Shown here one piece after another: positions 49,738 to 57,759 of a stretch of DNA of 64,000 nucleotides. The stretch spans positions 1 to 64,000 of the forward strand of contig JBKHYG010000121.1 of the NCBI GenBank assembly GCA_046565595.1. Direction: 5' to 3'. The DNA is from JBKHYG01 sp046565595. Lineage in GTDB: Bacteria; Actinomycetota; AC-67. The notes under the pieces were generated by a model that saw nothing but the letters and a program-made list of their open reading frames with translations, was not told the origin of the DNA and did not search any database. Within the stretch, counting starts at the first letter, position 1; each line of letters opens with the position of its first letter. The translations under genes and the position numbers were made by a program.

Positions 49738-50627
49738 GCAACGAGTTTGCGATCCAAGCGCGCGATGTCGGCGTCCGGTTCTTCATCCGCCATCACACCC
49801 CGACGGTCCACTCGGGCCTGGTGCGGTTCATGAAGGGGAAGGTCAAGCCTGACGAGTTCTGGGCGTTGCGACACATCGACTTCGACATCCCGAGGGGGAG
49901 CGTCTTCGGATTCATCGGGGCGAACGGATCTGGCAAGTCGACCATGCTGCGTACCATCGCGCGCATCTACCATCCCGACGAAGGATCCCTGAAGGTCCGT
50001 GGCAAGATCTCGAACCTGATCTCGCTGGGGGCAGGTTTCCAGAAGACGCTGTCTGGCATGGAGAACATCACCTTCAACGGCATGTTGCTCGGACTGTCGC
50101 GCCAAGAGATCGAGCGCAAGAAGGAAGCGATCATAGAGTTCGCGGACATCGGGAAGTTCATCCACGCCCCCGTCCGAACCTATTCGAGCGGTATGCGAGC
50201 ACGGCTGGGTTTCGCTATCGCGGTCCATGTCGATCCCGAGATCCTGGTCGTGGACGAGGTGTTGGTCGTCGGCGACGCGCAGTTCCGTCAGAAGTGTTCG
50301 GACAAGATCCGCGAGTTGTTCACCAACGGTGCGACGGTCGTCATGGTCCAGCACAACATGGATGTCATCGTCGACATGTGCCAGCAGGTCATGTGGCTGG
50401 ACAAGGGCAAGGCCCGGATGCTCGGAGACCCGGAGACCGTCGCCAACGAGTACCTCGCAAGCAAGGGCCTACCACCTCTCGAGCCAAAGGCCGCTGACGC
50501 CGCTGATCCAAAGGCCGCCGGCGGCGCTGGCCCTAGGGACGCGGGTGGCGCGGGCCCTAAGGACGCGGGTGGCGACGGTAACGCAACCGAGGGCGACGGC
50601 CCCAGGGTTCAGGCCAAGCGTTCGTAG
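49734..50627 (+). CDS. Polysaccharide exporter ATPase (Wzt/TagH family) with repeat-rich tail
   Basis: About 297 residues from GTG 49734. Walker A is FIGANGSGKSTML, the signature is RTYSSGMRARLGF, and Walker B is ILVVDEVLVVGD with the switch His in VQHNMD. An N-terminal VRFFIRHH segment is as in TagH/Wzt. It lacks the C-terminal O-antigen-binding domain of some Wzt proteins. Instead, after residue 240, it carries an Ala/Gly/Pro/Asp tail with repeated KAAD, GGAGPRDA and GGAGPKDA units, encoded partly by a 24-bp direct repeat. The last 19 bp overlap the end of the convergent glycosyltransferase gene. Confidence 0.92.
   Translation: MSNEFAIQARDVGVRFFIRHHTPTVHSGLVRFMKGKVKPDEFWALRHIDFDIPRGSVFGFIGANGSGKSTMLRTIARIYHPDEGSLKVRGKISNLISLGAGFQKTLSGMENITFNGMLLGLSRQEIERKKEAIIEFADIGKFIHAPVRTYSSGMRARLGFAIAVHVDPEILVVDEVLVVGDAQFRQKCSDKIRELFTNGATVVMVQHNMDVIVDMCQQVMWLDKGKARMLGDPETVANEYLASKGLPPLEPKAADAADPKAAGGAGPRDAGGAGPKDAGGDGNATEGDGPRVQAKRS
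50523..50570 (+). repeat. 24-bp tandem duplication in the exporter ATPase tail
   Basis: Two adjacent 24-bp copies (50523-50546 and 50547-50570) differ at only three or so positions, each encoding Gly-Gly-Ala-Gly-Pro-(Arg/Lys)-Asp-Ala. In-frame expansion of the low-complexity tail is the simplest explanation. Confidence 0.75.
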
Positions 50628-51823
50628 ACACCCAGGAGTTCCTTCGCCTGGCCGTCCCAGGTGAAGTTGCCAGCCAGCTTCGAACTTCGCTCTTTCAGTG
50701 GCCCCAGGTCGGCACCGATCAATCGCGCCAGAGCCTGCTTCATGTCGCTCGCGTCGCCAGGCCTGAACACCTCACCCAGCTTCTCTCCGCGGACGATCCT
50801 CGCGATATCAGGCAGGTCCGATGCGCAGATCGCGAGGCCGGCATGCATGTACTCGAAGAGCTTGTTCGGTGCGGCGAGCTCGTTGTTCAAACCCACCGGT
50901 TCGTAGCTGACGATCCCGATGTCCGCAGCCGCCGCGGCGTTCACTACCCCGTCGGGTTCCACCGAGCCTGCGAAGACCACACGGTCGCCGGCAGGTTGAG
51001 CGAGTTGACGGAGCTGGTCCTCGATCGGGCCCCAACCCAGCATCACCAGCCTGGCTCCGGTCAGATCAGCCATCGCCGATACGAGGGCCTCGAGTCCACG
51101 GTTCGGAGTGAAGCCTCCCGCATAGATGAGCAGCCGTTCGTCGCCTCGGCGAAGCTCGACGATCCGGGGATCGGGCTGGATCTGCGCGGGCGGATCGGGA
51201 CAGTTCATGACCACCGTCGGCTCTGGGATACCGTAACGCTCGACGAGTATCTGTCCCCTGGCGGCTGTTGGCACGATCGTCGCCTGGGCGTGCGAGATGT
51301 ACCTGGCTTCCACCGCTCGCCAAGCGCGCCGTTCGAGTTTCGTCAGGCCGGTGAGATCGGGATACAACTCATGAGCGTCGTACACCAGGTGCGCTCGCGA
51401 ATGATTCGCGACGGCAGCGCCAGCGGCCAGGGTGTTCAGGTCGTGGGCATGCACCAGTTCCGGCATCGGCAATCGGCTGGCCGCGCGGACGAACGCCCTA
51501 TCCAGCCAGAGATCCCTCGCCAGGATGCCGGTAGCGATCAGTCCGCGAGGCGGTCTGATCCCTATCCGGCTGTGGCCATCGGCTTCGCCCGCGCTCGAGG
51601 CAGATGCCCTTCCAGCCGTGCCCGTGATGGTGGGTCCCGCCCAACGACCCGTCCGGACTCCTCTCACCACTCGGATCCGATCTACCAGATCGTCCTTCGG
51701 AAGGTCTCCCGCTTGCAGGCAGAGGATCGTCACTTCATGGCCGGCTTGTATAGCGCTCCTTGCCTCCCGCAAGACGCGAGCGTCCCGGGTGAAGGGGTTG
51801 CGAAGCAGCATCAGGACGCGCAC
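50609..51823 (-). CDS. GT4-family glycosyltransferase
   Basis: A 404-residue GT-B enzyme beginning MRVLMLLRNPFTRDARVLREA. The acceptor domain contains ELVHAHDLNTLAAG and VYDAHELYPDL. The donor domain has LLIYAGGFTPNRGLEALV, LVMLGWGPIEDQL, RVVFAGSVEPDGVV and the sugar-nucleotide stretch NNELAAPNKLFEYMHAGLAI with the EX7E-type glutamates. It is a retaining-type GT4 by fold; the sugar is unknown. It is transcribed opposite to the exporter and overlaps its end tail to tail. The start faces the large glycosyltransferase gene 38 bp away. Confidence 0.88.
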   Translation of the reverse strand: MRVLMLLRNPFTRDARVLREARSAIQAGHEVTILCLQAGDLPKDDLVDRIRVVRGVRTGRWAGPTITGTAGRASASSAGEADGHSRIGIRPPRGLIATGILARDLWLDRAFVRAASRLPMPELVHAHDLNTLAAGAAVANHSRAHLVYDAHELYPDLTGLTKLERRAWRAVEARYISHAQATIVPTAARGQILVERYGIPEPTVVMNCPDPPAQIQPDPRIVELRRGDERLLIYAGGFTPNRGLEALVSAMADLTGARLVMLGWGPIEDQLRQLAQPAGDRVVFAGSVEPDGVVNAAAAADIGIVSYEPVGLNNELAAPNKLFEYMHAGLAICASDLPDIARIVRGEKLGEVFRPGDASDMKQALARLIGADLGPLKERSSKLAGNFTWDGQAKELLGVYERLA

Positions 51824-51861
51824 TCCTTCAGCCTACGCAGACCGGAGGCCCGCGAAGCCCG

Positions 51862-54800
51862 GTGATAGCCTCGCTGCATCTCATGACGGACGCCAACCCC
51901 GCCGACCTTGACGCCATCGGCGTCCTACGACGCACCCGCGACACGCTAACTCTTCGAGCCGAGATCGAAGAGGCCCGTGCGCGCGCCGCCAACGAGCGGC
52001 TCCAGATGTTCGGCAAGAGCATCTGGGGATTGCTGGGGATCATCTTGTCGGCTGGATGGAAGCGTCCCTGGAAGCTGCCGAAACTCTTCTATCTGCTAGC
52101 CCGTACGCGCTTCGCTGGCCCGAAGCGCCGCCGCGCCTTCTCCGAGGCACGGCGTTGCTTCGAGGATCGACGATACGAGGATGCGCTCGCGAGGTGTGAC
52201 GAGATCCTTCGAGACAACCCCGCGGACCTTCCGGTGTTGCGCTTCAAGCGAGAGATCCTCGGCAAGATGGGTGACCTCTCAGGCATGCTCGCCACCGTTC
52301 GGCAGGCGCGCGCACTGGGCGAACTCGAGAGCCTGCGTCGGTCAGAACGCGTGCTCGAGAGCCGCCTGAAGGAACTCGATCCCACCTGGCTGCCGCCGAT
52401 CCCGGGTCGTCCCGAGCGGTACGAGGCCGTTCCCGGCCGGGTCTTGCATCTGCTGAAGAACTCGATGCCCCAACACACCTCGGGGTACACCGCTCGTAGC
52501 CGTTACACGATGCTCGCCCAACGCGGCGCTGGGCTCGATCCGGTCGTGGTCACATCCTTGGGCCAGCCGAGGCTCGACGGGCTGACCGACTTCCCGCTCG
52601 TCGAGGCGGTCGATGGGATCGAACACCACCGACTCGACCTCGGGGACCTGCCCTACCTGGGTCTGCCCCCTCACGAATATCTCGAGCTGTTCGCTTGGAC
52701 CGCGGCCGAGAAGGTCCGGGCGTTGAAGCCGGCCGTCATCCACGCCCGCTCTGGCTTCCGCGGCTACGAGATACCGCTGGTCGGCTTGGCACTGTCGAGG
52801 CACTTCGGGATCCCTCTGGTCTACGAGGCTTCGATGTTCCTCGAGGGAACCTGGACCGACGATGTCGAGTGGATGGAGCGGGGCGAGCTCTATCGCTTAC
52901 GCACCGAACAAGAGAACCGGTGCATGCGTGAGGCCGACCATGTCGTGACGATCGCCGAAAGCATGAAGCAAGAGATCGTGGGTCGCGGGATCCCCAGTGA
53001 CCATGTCACGGTCATCCCGAACGGTGTCGATCCAGAGAGGTTCCAACCCCGTCCCAAGGACCCTGAACTCCTGCGATCACTCGGCCTAGAGGATCGAGTG
53101 GTGCTCGGCTACATCTCTAACATCGGTTACCGGGAAGGCCTCGACATCATGGTGCGAGGCCTGGCTGAACTGATCTCTCGCGGAGAGGATGTCGGCGGCC
53201 TGATCGTCGGAGACGGTCCGCAGTTACCCGCCCTGCGTGAACTCGCCGAGGAGTTAGGTATCACCGATCGTGTGGCGATCACGGGACCGGTCTCGCATGA
53301 GGTTGTCGCGGACTACTACGCGGCGATCGACCTGTTCGTGATCCCTCGCCGCGATGAGCGCGCCGCGAGGCTCGTGACGCCGTTGAAGCCGTACGAGGCG
53401 ATGGCTCTCGGCAAGCCGCTACTGGTTGCAGGTTTGCCGGCGCTCCTGGAGGTTGCGGAGCCGCCCCTCCGCGGAGCCGCGTTCACTCCGGAAGATCCGA
53501 TCTCGATGGCGGACGCCGCCACGCCACTGATCCGCGATCATGCCGAACGCGAACGCCTGGGGGAAGAGGCTAGACGCTGGGTCCTGTCCGAGAGGACCTG
53601 GGACAGGGTCGGTCCGATGTATAGGGATGTCTATGCGCGAGCATCCGAGGTGGCCGCTAGCCGGAGTACGCCGGTTGGCGATCCGGCGCCGGCGGCACTA
53701 GGAGAGGCGGAAGCCTTACGCGTCGAGATCGAGCAACTCGGGACCCGGATCGCCAAGGCCCGTTCCAGGGCTGCGGCCACAGAAGAGAAGTATTGGAACG
53801 ATCCGATGCGCAAGGTTCGAAAGGGGGTCCGCGAGGTCTTGAAGGCGTCCGGTCCGATCGGAAAACTGAAGCAGTTGGTGCGCGTGGCGAGACGGTGGAG
53901 AGCAGCCCGGCTGGAAACGCCTGACCGTTTCCCGCCGCAGAGGATCGTCGCGCGCAAGACGCAAGCCCTGCCGAGCCTCGCCTCGGAGGGAAGCGAAGGG
54001 TCTCTGCTCGAACTCGCCAGGACCGCTCTTGCCACGCTACCCAAGGGAGGCGACCGGCCTCCGGGCATCCTCTTGTACGCGCCACTGGTCCGCAACAACC
54101 CGTTCCAGGCTCTGCTGTACAGCGCATGTTGGGAGTCCGGGATCGCGCCGCTGCCGCTGACCGATCTGGATGTCGCTGACGAGGCCAAGGCGCTGCCTGG
54201 TCTCGGCGTCGAGACCTGGTTCCACATCCACTGGACCGGTCAGGTGCTGCAAGGTGCGACATCCAAGTCGGACGCGGCCGAGAGACTGAAGGCCTTCACC
54301 GAACGGCTGGAGGGGCTCGTGCACGCGGGTGTGCGGATCGCTTACACGGTCCACAATGCCTTGCCTCACGAACACGAGTTCCCAGCTCTGGAAGCAGGCG
54401 TGGTCAAGGCGATCTTGGATCGCGCCAGCCTCGTTCACTGCCTGACCGAGGATGCCCCCGATCTGGTGAAGCCGACCATCGATCTGCCCTCAGACAAGAT
54501 CGAGGTCATCCCTCATCCCTCGTACATCGGCGTCTACCCCGAGCATCTCTCCAAACTGCAGGCTCGTTTCGAACTCGGGCTCACAGACGATGATCTGGTC
54601 GTAGCCACGCTCGGAGGCATCCGGGCCTATAAGGGCATCGGCCCGCTCCTGGAAGCCTTCGAACAAGCTGCCGAGCAAGAGCCACGCCTCCGTCTGATCG
54701 TCGCAGGCAAACCGATCGCTTTCCCAGAGGCCAAGGCGCTGCGCGGACGCTGCGAAGGCGATGATCGGATCATCTCCTTCTTCGGACGGGTCCCCGAGGA

Positions 54801-55122
54801 TCAACTGCAGCGCTACGCGAAGGCCGCAGACGCCATCGTGCTAGCCCACGATGCCGTGTTGAACTCTGGCGTACTGCCGCTGTCGCTGACCTTCGGCCGC
54901 CCTGTGATCGCTGCCAAGCGCGGGGCGCTTGAGCGGCTGGTGACCTCTGACATCGGGATCACCTACGACCCCGACGAGCCGGGTGGCCTGAAGCGCGCCC
55001 TCTTACAGGTTAAGGATCTGCGAGATCCGAACTACGAGGCGGCAGCTAGGAAGCGGGCGGAAGAGATCGCGCCCGACCGGATCGCTGCCTCGTTCGCGGA
55101 AGCCTTGCGCCGCCGCTACTGA
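51862..55122 (+). CDS. Large two-domain glycosyltransferase (two GT-B modules in one chain)
   Basis: A 1086-residue protein. Residues 1-75 form a charged helix and a basic amphipathic patch (GWKRPWKLPKLFYLLAR). A TPR-like helical stretch follows (EARRCFEDRRYEDALARCDEIL). A first GT4 domain spans about residues 190-600: VYEASMFLEG, VIPNGVDPERF, LIVGDGPQL, RLVTPLKPYEAMALGKPLLV. A second helix with a basic patch at about 620-690 resembles the N-terminal one. A second GT-B domain runs from 730 to 1086: YTVHNALPHEHEF, IPHPSYIG, GGIRAYKGIGPLLEAF, FFGRVPEDQLQRYAKAADAIVL. ATG 51883 is an alternative start. It may add two successive sugars at the membrane. Its last 7 bp overlap the convergent wecB gene. 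Confidence 0.85.
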   Translation: MIASLHLMTDANPADLDAIGVLRRTRDTLTLRAEIEEARARAANERLQMFGKSIWGLLGIILSAGWKRPWKLPKLFYLLARTRFAGPKRRRAFSEARRCFEDRRYEDALARCDEILRDNPADLPVLRFKREILGKMGDLSGMLATVRQARALGELESLRRSERVLESRLKELDPTWLPPIPGRPERYEAVPGRVLHLLKNSMPQHTSGYTARSRYTMLAQRGAGLDPVVVTSLGQPRLDGLTDFPLVEAVDGIEHHRLDLGDLPYLGLPPHEYLELFAWTAAEKVRALKPAVIHARSGFRGYEIPLVGLALSRHFGIPLVYEASMFLEGTWTDDVEWMERGELYRLRTEQENRCMREADHVVTIAESMKQEIVGRGIPSDHVTVIPNGVDPERFQPRPKDPELLRSLGLEDRVVLGYISNIGYREGLDIMVRGLAELISRGEDVGGLIVGDGPQLPALRELAEELGITDRVAITGPVSHEVVADYYAAIDLFVIPRRDERAARLVTPLKPYEAMALGKPLLVAGLPALLEVAEPPLRGAAFTPEDPISMADAATPLIRDHAERERLGEEARRWVLSERTWDRVGPMYRDVYARASEVAASRSTPVGDPAPAALGEAEALRVEIEQLGTRIAKARSRAAATEEKYWNDPMRKVRKGVREVLKASGPIGKLKQLVRVARRWRAARLETPDRFPPQRIVARKTQALPSLASEGSEGSLLELARTALATLPKGGDRPPGILLYAPLVRNNPFQALLYSACWESGIAPLPLTDLDVADEAKALPGLGVETWFHIHWTGQVLQGATSKSDAAERLKAFTERLEGLVHAGVRIAYTVHNALPHEHEFPALEAGVVKAILDRASLVHCLTEDAPDLVKPTIDLPSDKIEVIPHPSYIGVYPEHLSKLQARFELGLTDDDLVVATLGGIRAYKGIGPLLEAFEQAAEQEPRLRLIVAGKPIAFPEAKALRGRCEGDDRIISFFGRVPEDQLQRYAKAADAIVLAHDAVLNSGVLPLSLTFGRPVIAAKRGALERLVTSDIGITYDPDEPGGLKRALLQVKDLRDPNYEAAARKRAEEIAPDRIAASFAEALRRRY

Positions 55123-56234
55123 GCGGCAAGCGTCGTTGAGACGACCTCGGCGATCCGCTCACCGGCCCGGCCATCCCACAGCGGAGGCCGCTTGGGATCA
55201 GGTGATCGACCCGCGCGGATCGCATCTGCGCCTTCCTTGCGGATCGTCTCTGGGTCGGGGCCGATCAGACGGTTGGTCCCCATGGAGCAGGTGATCGGCC
55301 TCTCGGTGTTCCAACGCAGCGTCAGACAAGGCACGCCCAGGACCGTGGTCTCCTCTTGTATGCCTCCCGAGTCGGTGAGTACCACCCTCGCATCGGCCAT
55401 CAACTTGAGGAAATCCAGATAGCCGACGGGTTCTATGACGCTGACCCGTCCGCTGACCACATGACCAGAGCGCAGATCGACCAGATGGTCCAAACCGAAG
55501 GACGCCATCATCTTCACCGTGCGCGGATGAGCCGGGAACAGGATGGGCACTTCGCGAGCAAGATCAGCAAGGGCTTCGAGGATGCCCTTCAGCGTCTCTG
55601 GATCATCGACATTGGACGGGCGATGCAGGGTCACGAGCCCGTAGGCGTGGGGATCAGCCCCCAGGTTGCTGACGATGTTCGAGGAGTTGGCACGATCCAG
55701 ATGCCTGAGCAGCGAATCGATCATCGGGTTGCCTACGAAGTGCACCCGCTCCTTTGCGACACCCTCGGCGACGAGGTTGTCCAAGGCTTCCGGGGAGGTC
55801 GTGAACAGCAGATCCGAGATCTGGTCGGTGAGTACCCGGTTGATCTCTTCTGGCATCTCTCGGTCGAAGGAGCGTAAGCCTGCCTCGACATGTGCGATCG
55901 GCAGCCGCTCCTTGGCGCACACCAACGCGGCTGCGATCGTCGAGTTCACATCACCTACGACGATGGTCAGGTCGGGGCGATGCTCGAGTAGCACCGGCTC
56001 TATGGTCTCCATGATCCGGGCGGTCTGATACGCATGGCTCCCGCTGCCGACCTCTAGATGGTGATCTGGCTCGGGCAGATCCAGATCGTCGAAGAAGGCT
56101 TGAGACATCTTGTGGTCGTAATGCTGGCCCGTGTGAACCAGGATGTTGGAGGCGCCACGCTCCTTCAGGGCTCGAAGGACCGGAGCGACCTTCATGAAGT
56201 TCGGGCGTGCTCCGGCGACATGTAGAACCTTCAC
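55116..56234 (-). CDS. wecB: UDP-N-acetylglucosamine 2-epimerase (non-hydrolysing)
   Basis: A 372-residue epimerase that converts UDP-GlcNAc to UDP-ManNAc. Typical blocks are VAGARPNFMKVAPVLRAL, HTGQHYDHKMS, VVGDVNSTIAAALV, HVEAGLRSFDREMPEEINR, the catalytic-site LTDSGGIQEE and a C-terminal SMGTNRLIGPDP. The length is normal and no key residue seems missing. It faces the dehydrogenase gene with 96 bp between the starts, so UDP-ManNAc and its oxidised form are probably made together. Confidence 0.94.
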   Translation of the reverse strand: MKVLHVAGARPNFMKVAPVLRALKERGASNILVHTGQHYDHKMSQAFFDDLDLPEPDHHLEVGSGSHAYQTARIMETIEPVLLEHRPDLTIVVGDVNSTIAAALVCAKERLPIAHVEAGLRSFDREMPEEINRVLTDQISDLLFTTSPEALDNLVAEGVAKERVHFVGNPMIDSLLRHLDRANSSNIVSNLGADPHAYGLVTLHRPSNVDDPETLKGILEALADLAREVPILFPAHPRTVKMMASFGLDHLVDLRSGHVVSGRVSVIEPVGYLDFLKLMADARVVLTDSGGIQEETTVLGVPCLTLRWNTERPITCSMGTNRLIGPDPETIRKEGADAIRAGRSPDPKRPPLWDGRAGERIAEVVSTTLAAQ

Positions 56235-56330
56235 GATGCTTCGAGTACCTCCGATGGGCCTGCCTCGCCCTGCGCTAGTGTTCGAGCGAGTCTACGAGCC
56301 GCACGGTGCGGCCCGTCCCGGAGGCTGTAG

Positions 56331-57635
56331 GTGACCGTCGAAGCGCTCCTTTCCCGTCTAGAGAACTCCCAGAGCAAGGCTGCGGTGCTGGGCCTGGGCT
56401 ATGTCGGCTTGCCTCTGGTGATCAGCCTCGCCCGCACCGGCGTGCCGGTGATCGGTTTCGATGTGAAGCCCGATGTCGCGAGCCGCCTGGGCAGAGGTGT
56501 CAGTCACATCGACGATGTCTCCGATGCCGACCTCGCCGAGGTCTCCGCGCTGACCCGGTTCACCGCCGACATCCAAGACATCGAGGTTGCCGATGTCATC
56601 TTCATCTGCGTTCCGACCCCGCTCGCCGTCGGGAAGCAGCCGGATGTGTCCTACATAGAGCGCGCCGCCCACCTGATCGCGACGGTCATGAGGCCAGGCC
56701 AACTCGTGATCCTCGAGTCGACGACATATCCCGGCACGACCGACGACGCCGTGCTACCGATCCTCGAAGGATCGGGCCTGAAACTCGATAAGGATTTCCT
56801 GCTCGCCTATTCGCCCGAGCGCGTGGATCCAGGCAACAGCTCGTTCCACACGATGAACATCCCGCGCGTCGTCGGTGGCGTGACACCCCTATCGACCCGG
56901 GCTGCAGAGCTCATCTACTCGAGGATCGTGCCGAAGATCTTCACCGTCAGCAGCGCGCGCACCGCCGAGATGGCCAAACTGCTCGAGAACACCTTCCGGT
57001 GGGTCAACATAGCTCTCGTCAACGAGTTGACCTTCGTCGCGCGAGCGATCGGCGTCGACATCTACGAGGTCATCGACGCGGCGGCGACCAAGCCGTTCGG
57101 CTTCATGCCCTTCTATCCCGGCCCCGGTGTGGGCGGACACTGCATCCCACTCGACCCGTTCTACCTGCAGTGGGTGGCCAAGGTCACCGGCGAGGGGACG
57201 CGCTTCGTCGAACTTGCCGAGTCGGTCAACTCCTCGATGCCGCGCGTGGTGGTCGACCGTGTGACGGAAGCTCTGAACGACAGGAGCAGATCGGTACGCG
57301 GCTCGAACATCCTGGTTCTGGGGGTCGCCTACAAGCCGGATGTGAGCGATCAGCGCGAGTCGCCTGCGGCCGCCTGCATCTTGAGGCTCCAGAAGCTCGG
57401 CGCGCGCGTCACATACTCAGATCCGCACGCACCCACCTACCGAGAGCACGGTGTCGATCTGGCCTCCGTCGAACTGAGCGAAGAGGCCATCCGGGGGGCG
57501 GACTGCGTCCTGGTGCTCACCGATCACTCGGCTTTCGACTACGACATGGTCCTGGCGACTGCAGACCTGATCGTCGATACCCGGAACGCCTTCGGTCGTC
57601 GTGGTCTACGCGACGACAAGATATCCACCCTGTAA
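56331..57635 (+). CDS. UDP-N-acetyl-D-mannosamine dehydrogenase / UDP-sugar 6-dehydrogenase
   Basis: A 434-residue nucleotide-sugar dehydrogenase beginning at GTG. The NAD-binding motif is AAVLGLGYVGLPLVISLA. The middle has ESTTYPGTT and YSPERVDPGN. The catalytic Cys is in PGVGGHCIPLDPFYL. The C-terminal UDP-binding domain has LGVAYKPDVSDQRESPA. YSPERVDPGN is typical of the WecC/TviB branch acting on N-acetylhexosamines. With the divergent wecB it should yield UDP-ManNAc uronate, although UDP-GlcNAc dehydrogenase activity cannot be excluded. Confidence 0.92.
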   Translation: MTVEALLSRLENSQSKAAVLGLGYVGLPLVISLARTGVPVIGFDVKPDVASRLGRGVSHIDDVSDADLAEVSALTRFTADIQDIEVADVIFICVPTPLAVGKQPDVSYIERAAHLIATVMRPGQLVILESTTYPGTTDDAVLPILEGSGLKLDKDFLLAYSPERVDPGNSSFHTMNIPRVVGGVTPLSTRAAELIYSRIVPKIFTVSSARTAEMAKLLENTFRWVNIALVNELTFVARAIGVDIYEVIDAAATKPFGFMPFYPGPGVGGHCIPLDPFYLQWVAKVTGEGTRFVELAESVNSSMPRVVVDRVTEALNDRSRSVRGSNILVLGVAYKPDVSDQRESPAAACILRLQKLGARVTYSDPHAPTYREHGVDLASVELSEEAIRGADCVLVLTDHSAFDYDMVLATADLIVDTRNAFGRRGLRDDKISTL

Positions 57636-57759
57636 CCGCACTATTTCGCCCCGCTTTGGGCTGATTCGTAGTGGTTGCGTATCCGGTGTGGTCCCTGTGA
57701 ACTACCGGAGGTCCTTGACCTGCTTCCGCATGTCCTTAAGCATCAGTCTCCCTCCCCGT

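Noticed and set aside
57601..57759. N-terminal extension of the SpoIID-family protein from 57601
   Set aside because: The extension overlaps the dehydrogenase gene and puts 53 polar residues ahead of a textbook signal peptide; a start at 57730 or 57760 is far more likely.
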